A stretch of DNA of 64,000 bases from Nannobrachium achirus (lineage: Eukaryota > Chordata > Actinopteri > Myctophiformes > Myctophidae): NCBI GenBank assembly GCA_963921795.1, contig OY997658.1, positions 51,196,462-51,260,461 of the forward strand, given 5' to 3'. The first letter of the stretch is position 1. Every line of letters begins with the position of its first letter. The notes under the pieces are model-generated. The model saw only the letters and a program-made list of their open reading frames with translations. It had not been told where the DNA came from and made no database searches. Made by a program: the position numbers and the translations under genes. Shown here one piece after another: positions 21,839 through 59,187 of the stretch.

Positions 21839-22345
21839 AATAGAACTGTGTCATACCAAATGTAACACCTCAATTCTTAGTGGGGGTCCCCTGTTAAAAT
21901 ATGATTATTATGGGGGTTGTGGCCTGAAAAGGTTGAGAACCACTGTAATGTTGGATGTTTGAATGCTGTACAGACACACACATGCCATGGAGCAAAAATA
22001 ATGATAGGAAAAAAATGAAAAGGAGTCAACTTAATTGTGTAATGACCGAGTTGACTTGTCGACTTTTTCGTTAATGCCCTACTACACACTGGAGAATGCC
22101 AGAGATCAATACTGCAGCACTGTGAGCTTTAGATCGGCTATTTTCAAATAGCCAAAGTATAGGGTTGAAGTGGTTATTGTAGTGGAGTAAAAAGTACAAT
22201 ATTTGTCTCTGAGATGATCTTTATTAAAGATTGGAAATACTCCAAGTATAAATACCTCAACATGTTAAATCTTACTAAAGTACAGTACTTGAGTAAGTAC
22301 ATGGTTACTTTACATCAGTGAAGTGGTTCCCAAACTTTTTTTCTT

Positions 22346-22581
22346 GCAGATCGGCTACTTTCACGACTTCTTAGACATTTGTTTTCTAATTTATGGAATT
22401 TCTTAGATTTAGGAGACCAAAATTAAAGGGACCCATAAACATGGGTCCTCGACCCACAAATGGGTCCCCACCCAGTGGAACCAGTGCTTTACACATCACT
22501 GCTACCCAGGGCATAATTAAACATGTAAGCCTACTAAATAAACATGTTATTATCTGCACTGTGTGCATGTTGATTTCTGTC

Positions 22582-22680
<99 letters not shown>

Positions 22681-23012
22681 CCAGAAAAGTGCTATGGAAG
22701 TAGACACATTGATGTTGTTACTAATGATATATTGTAATATGGGTATTTAATGTTAATAAAGTATACAATTACAGATACATGCATACTCTATGGCACTGGT
22801 TCCCAAACACTGGGTCTTATTTTTTAATTATTATTTCAAAACATTTTAAAAACACATTCCCCAAAAATATTATTCATGAAAGTCCCCTAAGACTTTCATG
22901 AATAAAACAATGCAATGATTTTATTAATTTATTAATACATAAAAGAAAAATCTAAGAAATTCCATAAATTAGAAAACAAATGTTTAAGAAGTGATGAAAA
23001 TAGACGATCTAC
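22346..23012. repeat. Large foldback ending in palindrome half-sites
   Basis: 22346-22411 (GCAGATCGGCTACTTTCACG to CTTAGATTTA) is inverted at 22949-23012. Both outer ends are the dispersed palindrome arm. A (GT)n tract (22586-22678) lies in the spacer. It ends 62 bp before the first coding exon of the SLC2A-like gene. Confidence 0.88.
22586..22678. repeat. (GT)n microsatellite
   Basis: Uninterrupted GT run of over 90 bp about 400 bp upstream of the SLC2A-like start. Confidence 0.97.
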
Positions 23013-23073
23013 AAGCTCGCAACGTGGCACAAAGTGACGAGTGACAAATTATGCCACTCTTATTTTAGAAAAG

Positions 23074-48573
<25,500 letters not shown>

Positions 48574-48870
48574 TCAGCCATATAACCCAGCATAGTGGTT
48601 CTGACTCATAATCAGCCATATAACCCAGCATAGTGGTTCTGACTCATTGACTGAAATCAGCCATATACCCCAGCATAGTGGTTCTGACTCATTGAATGGA
48701 ATCAGCCATATAACCCAGCATAGTGGTTCTGACTCATTGAATGGAATCAGCCATATACCCCAGCCAGCATAGTGGTTCTGACTCATTGACTGGAATCAGC
48801 CATATACCCCAACCAAATTCTGGGCCCTGGGTACAAGAATTCACTGTGGGCCTCTATGAATGTTCTTCAT

Positions 48871-48893
48871 GGGGGGGGGGGGGGGGGGGGGGT
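48871..48893. repeat. Poly(G) run
   Basis: About 23 Gs in a row; others at 34577-34601 and 44599-44616. Confidence 0.95.
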
Positions 48894-48950
48894 TAACCCA
48901 TTTAGACTGGGAACGCATTATTATACACATTATTTTGTGCTTTAACTATT

Positions 48951-49000
48951 GAGAAATAGCACATACAAGCTATACAAGCTTGTAGATCTGCTATTTTTGA
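48951..49000. repeat. Dispersed palindrome copy
   Basis: GAAATAGCACATACAAGCTA against CAAGCTTGTAGATCTGCTATTTT; almost no loop. Confidence 0.82.
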
Positions 49001-49158
49001 GAAATAGTGAAAATTTGTGCAAGTCTTTGAATATTTCAAATCCTTTCCCATCTCAAAATATTTAGTTCCAGGGACCCCCCAAAATTTCAGTAACAAATGT
49101 TCGCATAAAAATACATAATTATATTCAAACATTTTCACACATTTTCCACAACTTTTCA

Positions 49159-49235
49159 TAAATAGCCGATATACCGGTAAGCTCACAGCACGACACAGAG
49201 TGCCGCGCTATGAGCTTGTATATCTGCTATTTTTC
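49159..49235. repeat. Dispersed palindrome copy
   Basis: AAATAGCCGATATACCGGTA and AGCTCACAGC against GCTATGAGCTTGTATATCTG with a short insertion in one arm. Confidence 0.8.
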
Positions 49236-49630
49236 AATAGCTAAAGTATATAAAATAATTAAGGCCCCTCCACCTTGGGCCCTAGTAACACAGTCCCAGT
49301 ACTAATAATTAGTAAAGCCAAACAGGCATAAAACATATGTTAATTATTAACATATGTTTTATGCCCATATATGGAGATCACTGTCCCAATGTCATCAATA
49401 TTAAGGACATATCTGGGAATGCCCATATTCGGTAATGCCCATATATGGGCATGTTTTGACATAACATTGTTGACTATGAGGCAGGGCTCTCCATATATGC
49501 GTAACTGGTCCGATATACATCACTGGCCAGATGGCCAGTGATGGCCATTGTCGCGACCTCGCCCTTTAGGGTGAGGTCGCATGTCGCCCTGAGGCATCTT
49601 ACTAGTATATATTTATGCAGAGAAGAACGT

Positions 49631-49712
49631 CTCTCTCTCTCTCTCTATCTGCGCTCCTCTCTCTCTTTCTCTCTGTGCTCTGTGCGTAACACGTCTCCGT
49701 ATTTGGTACAGG

Positions 49713-49757
<45 letters not shown>

Positions 49758-49770
49758 GGAGAGAGAGTGA
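49631..49770. repeat. (CT)n ... (AG)n inverted microsatellite pair
   Basis: CT-rich and AG-rich tracts face each other across about 45 bp. Copy 2 at 59441-59610 has a longer AG run. Confidence 0.9.
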
Positions 49771-50754
49771 GATAGATACTTTTATATTGTAGCCTAGGCT
49801 ATACAATAGCCTTAGCCTACCTATTAGTATAAAAGTGCGGTTTGACCGTGCCCTTACAACCTTTTTCATATCATGGTCCATTATCTATGTGGCATTTGAG
49901 CCACGGACCACCATTTTGATGAAATTTTGCCTCTCAGGTCCAAAACGTAGAATATTTTGTTATCTTGGACAAGATTTTGTCCACAATTCCATGCTGTCTT
50001 GACGTGGTACCATAGGAGATATAACAGGCAACACATTGATCAAAATAACAATTATTCTGCTTTCTCTATCGCAGACTTCTTGTAAATTAAGTAATGGAGA
50101 TGTTTAACAATAATTTAACTCTTTACACTCTCAAGAGTTAAAAATCTAATAAGGGTCCATTTGGTTACCAACTCTCCATCATTTAGCTGGGGACCACCTG
50201 GAACCCCCCCAAGGACCACTCGTGGTCCCCAGACCACTGGTTGAAAGCCACTGCCCCAGAAAGATATCTCTAATGATTCAAATATAATTTAGCTATACTG
50301 GTGGCTTTTGTTGTATTTTTGTTGGTTTTGTACATTGCAATTGATAAACATGTCATCATGGGAATTTATGACATTAGCTGATGGACAAAATAGAAATACA
50401 TACATGTTATGCTGTTTGTGGATACAACTCAGCATTGTATACTGTATATATAATTTTATTTTTACTGCACATGTTTTTTTCTGATTTCTGACTGTTATAT
50501 GATGTTTTGCATAGTATTGCTGTATATTTGTCTGTCATTTAATGTCTCAATGAAAATGTTGGTACAAAGGACCCCAATGTAAACAAGCCATAGTGCTTTC
50601 TTGGGTTTAAATCTTATTAGTAGACCTTGCCACCCATTGCCGCAACAACACACACCAAGATTTCTATAGAGGGTATGCATGATTCATATGCCACTCAGCG
50701 CCACTCAAGCCATCATTTGCCACCCAAGCACTCGTTGGGAAACTCCTGACTCCT

Positions 50755-50900
50755 CCTCAGTCCTACTGACTCCTACTGACTCTTCATGACTCCTACTGAC
50801 TCTTCATGACTCCTACTGACTCTTCATGACTCCTACTGACTCTTCATGACTCCTACTGACACCTCATGACTCCTACTGACACCTCATGACTCCTACTGAC
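50755..50900. repeat. 20-bp tandem repeat, copy 1
   Basis: Units TCCTACTGACTCTTCATGAC, about seven; copy 2 at 60588-60712 has fewer. Confidence 0.92.
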
Positions 50901-51194
50901 TACTTTTGCCACTCAGTAGGCGGTCCCGCATAACTTCCAGGTACAATGATGTCACACGCATACCCTCTATTACTGAACATACATGTTTAACTATGTACAG
51001 TATGTGACACTGACAAATAAAGTCTTTGACATTTTGAAATCTTGAAAGTGACATTGGCTGCAACAATAACTTTGAAACTCCAGAGGGCGGTGTCTATTGC
51101 AGAGTTCCCATGATAGTCTAAATCCAAATAATGGGACATTTGTTTATGTACTGTAGGGCTTGGCCATGGCTGAGAGCTGGGAGCTGCTGGTGGT

Positions 51195-51716
51195 GTTAAA
51201 TGGACCATAGTGTCAATATTTTGTGGCCAACATTACTTTACAGAACTGCCTTAACCCTCTTGGACATGGAGTTCACCAGAGCTTTACCGGTTGCCAACGG
51301 AACCCTCTGGATGAACCTGGTGGAAGTTAGAGACCTTGCGCTCCTCCACCTTCCGTTTGAGAATTCATCACAGATGCCCAGTAGGGTTTAGACCTGGAGA
51401 CATGCTTGGCCAGTCCATCACCTTTACCCTCAGCTTCTTTAGCAAGGCAGTGGTCGTCTTGGAGGTGTGTTTGGGGCCGTTATCATGTTGGAATTCTGCC
51501 CTGCGTCCCAGTTTCTGAAAGGAGGGGGCCATGCTCTGACAGTGCATGTTGCCATTTATGGTTCCCTCAATGAACGGTAGCTTCCCTGTGCCTGCAGCAC
51601 TCATACAGCCCCAGACCATAACACTCCCACCACCATGCTTGACTGTAGGCAATACACACTTGTTTTTGTACTCCTCACCTGGTTGCCGCCACACATGCTT
51701 GACACCATCTTAACAC
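51195..51716 (-). pseudogene. Tc1-like transposase fragment, copy 1
   Basis: Minus strand reads MWRQPGEEYKNKCVLPTVKH, GGGSVMVWGCMSAAGTGKL, FQHDNGPKHTSKT (catalytic Asp) and DWPSMSPGLNPTGHL. The catalytic Glu expected in NPxEHLW is Gly here. The N-terminal DNA-binding domain is absent. Confidence 0.88.
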
Positions 51717-52149
51717 TTTGCAAGCCACGGGGAGCCACTTAATATTAAAACCGGAATATACCGTACATCATCTGTACTAAAATTAGCCGAAAAAAAACAA
51801 ACCGTCTTTTTCCGTACTAGGTCATTAAAAATGAAATAAGTGATAATGATCGGAAAAAACAACAACCGATCGCTAGCCTTTCTCTGTCTCACCACCGGTC
51901 TAACCAATAGCATGATTCTTCTTTGCGCATGCACCAAAAGTGCTTTTGATCGCTTCGGGGGCAGATTAGCCTTCTAGCCATTGACTTACAGTGTGGACGT
52001 TAGCGCTAGCATAGCCGTTGTCCTAGCGGCTAGGCTAATGAAAATTCTTCCGTGGATTCTTATTATGGAGATGATCACATGCGCCCACATTGATGCACAC
52101 GGATCGCGCACGCGAAACGCACGGGGAGAAGACGACACGGTCAAAATCC

Positions 52150-54515
52150 TGGCTATGACTTTAAGACCTTTTTACCTGCCCCGTGAATTCGGCTGCATTC
52201 TGCTGTTTACTGTGTATGTGCCCCCAAAAGGGCCAGGAAGAGCTGCACAAGCAGCGAAAACCATTGCTGACTGTGTGCATGAACTCCAGCTGCAGTACCC
52301 AGATGCACCAGCGATCGTGCTGGGAGACCTCAACCAGTGTTATTTGGACACTGTGCTGCGGGGTTTGATCAATACGTCAAGGACGCGACGAGGAAAAATA
52401 ATATTTTGGATAAGTGCTATGTAAACATTCCTAATGCTTATGTAGCCAAGGTTGGGCCACCTATATCGACCTCTGATCACAATGTTGTGTGTATGTCTCC
52501 AGTCTATAAGTCAAAGCTAAAGAGAGAAAAGCCCGAGAAGAAAGTAGTTAGGACATGGACCCATGAAAGCAAAGAAGAACTCAAAGCTTGCCTGGACTGC
52601 ACAGATTGGGACACTTTTAAGAACGGTTCATTAGATGAAATCGCCACCGTTACAAACGATTACATTCATTTTTGTGTACAGTTGGTTGTCCCCACAAGGG
52701 AGATAAAAATCTACCCAGATAACAAAACGTATGTGACCAAAGACATTAAAGAAATTATAAATGAAAGAAAAACGGCCTTCGTAAACAAAGATTTTGGTGC
52801 TATGAAATTGGCAGATAAAAAGATAAAAATCAAAATGAGGCAGGCAAAATTAGCACATAGACAGCGGTTGGAGGACGCATTTAATGCCAATAATCACAAA
52901 AGGGTGTGGGATACGATGAAATCCATGACAGGAATGTCATCCCCCACGAAACCTATTGTGACAGAGAATGAACTTGGCTTTGCCAACGACCTAAATACAT
53001 TCTTCGCTAGATACGAATCATTGGACAACTCCTCTAAATGCACTGATATACTGAAGGCTGTAACACCTGCCCCCTCAGACCGAATTACTATCACGGAAGA
53101 GGATGTAAGGAAAGTGTTTCAGTGTACTAACACGAGGAAAGCTAATGGGCCGGACGAGTGCAGTGCTTTTCTTCTAAAACATTTTGCATCTGAGTTGGCT
53201 CCAGTGTGGCAACCAATATTTCAAACCTCTGTAGACACACACACAATTCCTCTGCCTTGGAAAACATCATACATAAAACCACTGCCCAAAATCCAATGTC
53301 CAAAAGAACATAAGGATTATAGACCATAGCTCTCACTTCAGTGATTATGAAATCACTTGAAAGAATACTCTTGCACCATCTTGTTAGTATGACCAAAGAC
53401 AAATTCGACCCCTGCCAGTTTGCATACAAGAAAGGTTGCGGTACAGAGGATGCGGTTGTCACACTTGTCCACTTAATTACAAAACATCTAGATAAGTCTA
53501 ATACTAATCATGCAAGGGTGCTGTTCTTAGACTTTTCTTCAGCTTTCAACACAATACAGTCTGATATACTAGTGGCAAAGATGGTGCAGTTGGAACTGAA
53601 TCCATACTTAATACACTGGTATGCTGCCTTTCTCACCAACAGGGTACAGAGGGTGAAAGTGAACGGAACCCTCTCCTCAGCAGTAACTACTAATGTTGGG
53701 GCCCCCCAAGGTTGCGTAAGCTCAGCTATACTTTTCACCCTTTATACTGAGAGCTGTCGTACTGAGGAATGTCTGTCTGAATGTCGTACTGACGAACCAG
53801 ACCAACACATTCTAAAGTACTCTGATGATACAGTTTTAATTTCACTCTTAGATAATTCCAGTGATCCTGGACTGCACCAACTCAGAGTGAATAAGGTGGT
53901 TGAATGGAGTGATAACAACGCTCTCATCATTAACACTAAAAAGACAGAAGAGATTGTTTTTGGTGCACCACCAGATACACACAGATCTCCCATTACTATT
54001 CATGGTGAACAGATCAACCAGGTATGTTCGTATGTATACCTCGGAGTAGTAATAGACCATCTTTTGTCATGGAAAGATCAGATTGAATCTGTGTGTAAGG
54101 AAAAAGCAAAGAATCTACTTCCTCCGCCGTTTAAGATCATTTGGTGCTAGTAGACAGATTCTTCTTATGTTTTTCACGTCTGTCATAATTTATGAGTGTT
54201 CTTCAGTACTGTAGTACCACCTGGTATGGATGCTTGTCTGCAGCCCTTAAGTCACAACTGCTGCAACAACTGAACATTTGTTCAAAGATAGTCGGACAAC
54301 CACTTCAGAGGCTATATACAACTACATATGATAACAGCATCCTAAGGTTGGCAAGAAATATTACCTCTAATAGTAGCCATGTGTTGCATAGAGAATATAG
54401 ATTGCTGCCTTCAGGAAGGAGATACGGTGTTCCAGCATACACTAAGGTCAGACTAAAAAGGTCCTTTGTCCATCAATCTACTTTAAGGCTTAATCAGGAG
54501 TTTGGCCATAGGTAG
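52150..54515 (+). pseudogene. LINE endonuclease/RT ORF, several breaks
   Basis: Endonuclease C-terminus reads RPFYLPREFGC, TVYVPP and AIVLGDLNQC. A frameshift near 52380 leads to SDHNVVCMSPVYK and RKANGPDECSAFLLKHF. A stop lies at 53327. After a second shift come DPCQFAYKKGCGTEDAV, LFLDFSSAFNTIQSDIL, GAPQGCVSSAILFTLY and the active site LKYSDDTVLIS, then YLGVVIDHLLSWKDQI. A third break precedes SVLQYCSTTWYG and RLLPSGRRYGVP. Clade CR1/Rex1-like by memory. Inactive. Confidence 0.86.
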
Positions 54516-54693
54516 GCTTGGCGGTGGACACTGCCCTTGACTATATTATCCTTATGTATGTAAACCTGTCTTGTTTCTGTTACCTTTGTCAAATGTTTGT
54601 ATATATGTTATGTGTCGCATACATGGCTGCTGTGTTGCAAGAAAATTTCAGTGTGAACTGACAATAAAGTACTATATCATATCATATCATATC
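52150..54693 (+). mobile_element. Non-LTR LINE inserted in duplicated unit copy 1
   Basis: Absent from copy 2, where the flanks join as AAAATCCCCACTATATGCC. A short ATCC duplication flanks it (52146-52149, 54694-54697). It ends ACAATAAAGTACTATATCAT with an (ATATC)n tail. 5' truncated inside the endonuclease domain. Confidence 0.93.
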
Positions 54694-54899
54694 ATCCCCA
54701 CTATATGCCAATGCAGAACGACCTACTTCTGGTGAGTTTTAACCGGGGGGATTGACGGAGGAGAAAAAAAGAATGCAGCCATCCTAGAAGGCACGCGTTG
54801 TTGTTGATGTTTGTAATCATAATATTATGTCTCAGATCATAATACAATGATAGAAATTTCCGGCTAGTCCACAACAAGCCATTCTGGGCCGGCTGGGGA

Positions 54900-55086
54900 A
54901 GTGTTAACAAAATAAGTTTATCTTGGTCTCATCAGAACACACAACACAGGACATGGTTTCAGTAATCCATGTCCTTAGTCTGCTTGTCTTCAGTAAGCTG
55001 TTTGTGGGCTTTCTTGTGCATCATCAGTAGAAGAGGCTTAGCACACACAGCAGCAGCCATACAGACCAATTTGATGCAGGGTGCGG
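54900..55086 (-). pseudogene. Tc1-like transposase N-proximal fragment, copy 1
   Basis: The minus strand resembles HQIGLYGCCC and a VLxSDETK-like region of Tc1 transposases. Copy 2 at 62165-62346 is near identical. Confidence 0.5.
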
Positions 55087-55094
55087 CATATTAT

Positions 55095-55503
55095 AACCTG
55101 ACTTTCGTCAGATGGTGGCAGTAGTGCGCTGCCCTACTTTACCATCTGAGCTCTCTCGGAGGGAGTTGATAACGCTCGTAAAGCCCCGGGCCCGACCAAT
55201 CAGCGGCAGCTACGGGCGGGCTCTGAGCGGCTCTGAGCCAATAGAGTCTGATTGCAGACCACGTGGAAACACAGGAGGCGGATTCTGGGTGGAACGTCAT
55301 GCAGACAAGCCAATATGAGTGGTTGGAGTTGGCACTCCCAGACTGTGATAGACAGACGGCCCCATCCAATCACCTGCTAAATAATTTAAAAAAATGGCCC
55401 GCCCCTTACATCGAGTCTGCCGGAGCAATCCCAGATGCTAGTAGCAGAACGGTATGCAGCCAGGCAAATGCACTGCTGCTATCATCTGGCGCAGTCAGGT
55501 TAG
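55095..55503. mobile_element. hAT-type MITE with 8-bp duplication and empty site
   Basis: CATATTAT at 55087-55094 and 55504-55511. Ends AACCTGACTTTCGTCAGATG and CATCTGGCGCAGTCAGGTTA. Copy 2 has one CATATTAT and no insert at about 62341. Confidence 0.93.
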
Positions 55504-55539
55504 CATATTATGGTCTGAGCACTGACATGCTGACCCCCC

Positions 55540-55660
55540 ACCCCTTCAACCTCTGGGTCTGGGGCTGTATGAGGGCTGCCAGGAGCACTGGGAAGCTACA
55601 GCTCATTGAGGGAACAATGAATGGCAACATGTACTGGGACATACTGAAGCAGAGCATGGG
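55540..55660 (+). pseudogene. Tc1-like transposase fragment, plus strand
   Basis: Reads VWGCMRAARSTGKLQLIEG and GNMYWDILKQSM, homologous to part of the minus-strand Tc1 fragment 4 kb to the left. Copy 2 is at 62395-62500. Confidence 0.75.
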
Positions 55661-55866
55661 CAGTACATTTATGTAATTACATCATTTTGATCTATTATAT
55701 TACACAGTAAAATGTGGTATAAATGTGTTTCTATGGCACACACCTATGCGTGCACATGCACGCATACACACATTTGAACAGTCCAGTCAGAGAGATACTT
55801 CTGCTGTACTCCGCCTTTCTGATTTGGTCTGTTTAAGGCCTTCGGGATAAGGTCATGCATACGTGA

Positions 55867-55868
<2 letters not shown>

Positions 55869-55950
<82 letters not shown>
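55869..55950. repeat. (ACGC)n(AC)n microsatellite
   Basis: ACGC units pass into an AC run. Confidence 0.95.
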
Positions 55951-55954
<4 letters not shown>

Positions 55955-55959
55955 ACACG

Positions 55960-56640
55960 CCTCTTGGGCAGTGACTCCAGGAAGTGTCCAAAAACCTGTG
56001 TGGTCACTGTAAATTGTTTGACCACGAGTCGACCACTCCCTGCCCACTCTCCATCTTCCTTGTAATTATCTTATGTATGTAACACAGTGAAAATAGACAA
56101 CGCCACCCTTTAGTTGGCTGAGTTAAGGGAACTCAATGCATGTAACCAGTAAACACTTAAAAGTGTCCCCATCAGGGTGTCAAATGAATGACCAACATAG
56201 TGTATAAAATAATAGTACAATGGTACTGATCTTTATTTAATACAAAAGGGTTTAAGAGAGCATTAGAAAGGTAACTTGAATAATATTGAAATAGCATAGA
56301 GAACACAATATCTTGACTGTGGGAACCTGCGGGCAGTCCAGAGGACCCATAAGCACTAGACAAATCAGTAGCCTCCAGCAAGTGGAACAGGCCAGATGTA
56401 ATTGGCATAAATAGTTTGTCAACACTCAGTTGGGAAGCAGCCACGAAAACAAAATGCAATAAACAATAAAATATACAAAACATAATACTAAACAAACAGG
56501 ACAGTTGACAATGAGTGCAGCGGCAGGCACAACGCCACGGCAATCTACAAGTTAAATGTAAAATTTCAGTTTCCATACTCTATTAGAATGTTCATTAAAT
56601 GTATATAATTATTACTACGTTGCCATGCGTTGCGCCTACC
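55960..56640. other. Unassigned region
   Basis: On the minus strand it resembles a 3' UTR with AATAAAGATCAG near 56240, but no coding family is recognised. Confidence 0.3.
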
Positions 56641-56647
56641 TGCTACT

Positions 56648-56735
56648 ATGGTCCATTTAACACCACCAGCAGCTCCCAGCTCTCAGCCATGGCCAAGCCC
56701 TACAGTACATAAACAAATGTCCCATTATTTGGATT
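56648..56735 (-). repeat. Inverted fragment of the duplicated unit
   Basis: GGTCCATTTAACACCACCAG to CCCATTATTTGGATT is the complement of about 51120-51210. Confidence 0.88.
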
Positions 56736-56871
56736 CTATTTACAAACACTACAATAACAAGAAGTTTGAAATGCATTACTATAAAATCTAAAGTTAAAAA
56801 CTCACAAATGTTTGCCTATACCGATGTCCTTGTGCGTGTGCGTGACGTCAGGTGCAGCAAACACTCAATCA

Positions 56872-57230
56872 CCGTACTGTACGCGAGTATTCCTACCATA
56901 GGAGACGCGGTTGCATAAATTAGAAGGCGCGGCTTGTGATTGGCTGGAGCGGAGGTCTGGAGCGCTCGGCTGTGGTCACTTGGACTGTGAGGGTGTGAGT
57001 GCGGGTGTGAGTGCGTTTATCGTGGGCTTGCCCAGGCCTTACGGCCTGGGCATAAATATAACGATTGCATTCACCACGGCTTCGTAACTCCCGCGCGAAG
57101 AGCAGGACTAAGGTCCGCTGGCCTTTGCGCCGCTTGCAATGTCGTGGACAATAACTGTGACACCTAACCATAAAATGAGCGCTCCTTCAAACGGCGTCTC
57201 CTACGGTAGGAATAATAGCGTACTGTACAG
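56872..57230. mobile_element. MITE with ~37-bp inverted ends
   Basis: 56872-56908 (CGTACTGTACGCGAGTATTC) is inverted at 57194-57230. No transposase; family not assigned. Confidence 0.75.
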
Positions 57231-57338
57231 CTACTAGACTCATCCTTTTAAACTAATAAAGGTTATTGGCTGCAGCTGTGGACTGACGCTGGCTGGGTGG
57301 TCCCACAGGCTACATTCATGTATTGACCAGCCAATGTA

Positions 57339-57698
57339 TGTAACGAAACCTGTTTGTATGGTTTCATCCCTTTGTTATACTGCTCCGTCCCCTTATGTCT
57401 AAGGGGCAGAGCCAGTCAATATATAGCCTACTGTATGTTTTCGGTCATTCTGTGTGATTCTCTGGTGGCAGCCACATGCTGTCACGAGACAAATGCGCCC
57501 GGACAAGTATGAAAGTGTCTCATTCTCCTGGCAGTCCACAGACTGTCAGTAGACTAGCACACACACTTTTGCTACGGTATGTTCGTTAAATAAACAAACA
57601 CTCAGAGACTCAACCTTGTGACTTTTTATTGAACACTCTCAGTACCGTTTTTGTCTCCAAGTGTACTATAATGTAAAACCCCAAATATGGCCACTACA
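57339..57698 (-). mobile_element. Solo LTR, inverted relative of 29641-30237
   Basis: On the minus strand it starts TGTAGTGGCC and ends GTTTCGTTACA. Shares TTGAGTCTCTGAGTGTTTG and the CTCTGCCCCTTA region. It lacks the nested SINE. Inserted beside a Tc1 remnant. Confidence 0.78.
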
Positions 57699-57915
57699 CC
57701 CTCCCTTCAGAAACTGGGCCGCAGGGCAGTATTCCAACATGACCTAAAGAGCATCTGTGGGGCATCCTCAAATGGAAGGTGGATGAGAGCAAGGTCTCTA
57801 ACATCCACCAGCTCTGTGATGTCGTCATGGAGGAGTGGAAGAGGGTTCCAGTGGCAACCTGTGAAGCTCTGGTGAACTCCATGCCCAAGAGGGTTATAGC
57901 AGTGCTGAAAAGTAA
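57699..57915 (+). pseudogene. Tc1-like transposase fragment with internal deletion
   Basis: Reads LQKLGRRAVFQHD then jumps to LKSICGASSNGRW/GILKWK-type sequence, RVPVATCEALVNSMPKRV in shifted frames. The part between the Asp and Glu motifs is missing. Confidence 0.78.
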
Positions 57916-58734
57916 TCAGGGACGTGCTGGCCATTGGGAAAAGCGGGACAACTCCCGAACGGCCAGTCCATTCCCGGCCGGTCCAGGCCGGCAATTAAAA
58001 AGAAAAAAAGAAAGGAAAGAATAACGTTAAATGTAGGCCTACGTCGTCATGTACCATGTACAAGGCAGTGGATGATTCAAATGAGTGGAAATATCTCAGA
58101 AGCAATGCCCAAATGAAAATAAAATAAAAACAAAATATAGCAAAACTACCGAGAATGTATTAAATATTTCAACCAACACAAATCAATCAACACATTTTTT
58201 TCTTTTACAAAAAATACTTAATAAACTCCTTATTGTCTATGCCAATGTGCTACACATTTTACAATGATACTATGTCTGCATTAACCACTGAGCCACAAAG
58301 AAACATAATAAGCCATTGTTTTGAAAGCCAGTGTACAAGCTCACAATGTTTCTCATTACGTATTTATTTATTTACTTGGCCTTCAATGACATGCCCAAAA
58401 TGGGGCATGCCAGGTATTCTGAAGAAAACCTTAAGACTTCCAAGAGGTTAAGACAGGCATTAAATATGGCATGGTGAAAGTCTATTCCGTATTTGGGATT
58501 TCAATATTTGGGTCTTATCTGTACATTTAGTACTTCCATCGCACATTACATGAGCCAAAGGGCCATTTAGGTGCAGAGGTGAGTGGCTGCGTGTCATATG
58601 CTTATTGTAGAGATTGCTGGCTTGTCAGAGGTTAGCTGAGGTGAGGAGGAGATCAAGTTCTACCAGTTCTACCTTATCAATCCAAAACAATGTTTTGGTA
58701 TGGTAGCTTCGACAGTTGTGGTTTCTTTCCATTG

Positions 58735-58900
58735 GGGTGATATCTTGATGAGAAATCTTCTATCATGATGAGAAAGTCTTAGACCTTGCAGAGTTGTGAT
58801 ACAAGATATGTGGAACAATAGAAATAGAAAGGTCATGTGCTGTACATGACCAGCGATTAGACAATGATAAAGGGCATGGCAGGATTTACTGTGACTCATC
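58735..58900. repeat. Dispersed repeat shared with 20841-21050
   Basis: GGTGATATCTTGATGAGAAA and TATCATGATGAGAAAGTCTT match the earlier copy. Family unknown. Confidence 0.75.
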
Positions 58901-58951
58901 AGAATGGTATGAATTAGCAATGACTGAATGAAAATTCTACATCTGACCTCA

Positions 58952-59035
58952 CAGACTCAATGACCTGTTCTTTGAGAGCTTCCAAGCACCGCCGCGTGAA
59001 CACGGAGCAGGACCCCCAGCCCCCCATGTCCATGC
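58952..59035 (+). other. Possible orphan exon
   Basis: A good acceptor (CTGACCTCACAG) precedes a GC-rich open stretch containing SKHRRVNTEQDPQPPMSMPAG in one frame, unlike its AT-rich surroundings. A weak GTACCC follows. It could be a 5' fragment of a captured gene; no family recognised. Confidence 0.2.
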
Positions 59036-59104
59036 CTGCAGGGTACCCCCTTATGCCCATATATGGAGATCCCCAGTCATCAAACCCAGGCCCTAACTCG
59101 GCAA

Positions 59105-59187
59105 GGCCCTGTTTGGCTTTTTACTAATAATTAGTAAAGCCAAACAGGCATAAAACATATGTTAATTATTAACATATGTTTTATGCC
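59105..59187. repeat. Two adjacent palindromes at the left end of unit copy 2
   Basis: CCTGTTTGGCTTTTTACTAA is inverted into AGTAAAGCCAAACAGG, then CATAAAACATATGTTAATTA inverts into TTAACATATGTTTTATG. The second also occurs in copy 1 (about 49327-49365); the left arm of the first does not. Confidence 0.9.

Larger units (their letters stand above)
49297..55676. repeat. Duplicated unit, copy 1 (enlarged)
   Basis: Shares order and near-identical sequence with 59123-62530. Starts ACTAATAATTAGTAAAGCC, then a palindrome CATAAAACATATGTTAATTA. Contents: CT/AG tracts, a 20-bp tandem repeat, Tc1 remnants, GTTAGCGCTAGC-rich DNA. Extra to this copy: LINE 52150-54693 and MITE 55095-55503. Confidence 0.93.

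Noticed and set aside
56172..56576. 134-codon minus-strand open frame
   Set aside because: Composition resembles a noncoding 3' UTR with AATAAA; no family features.
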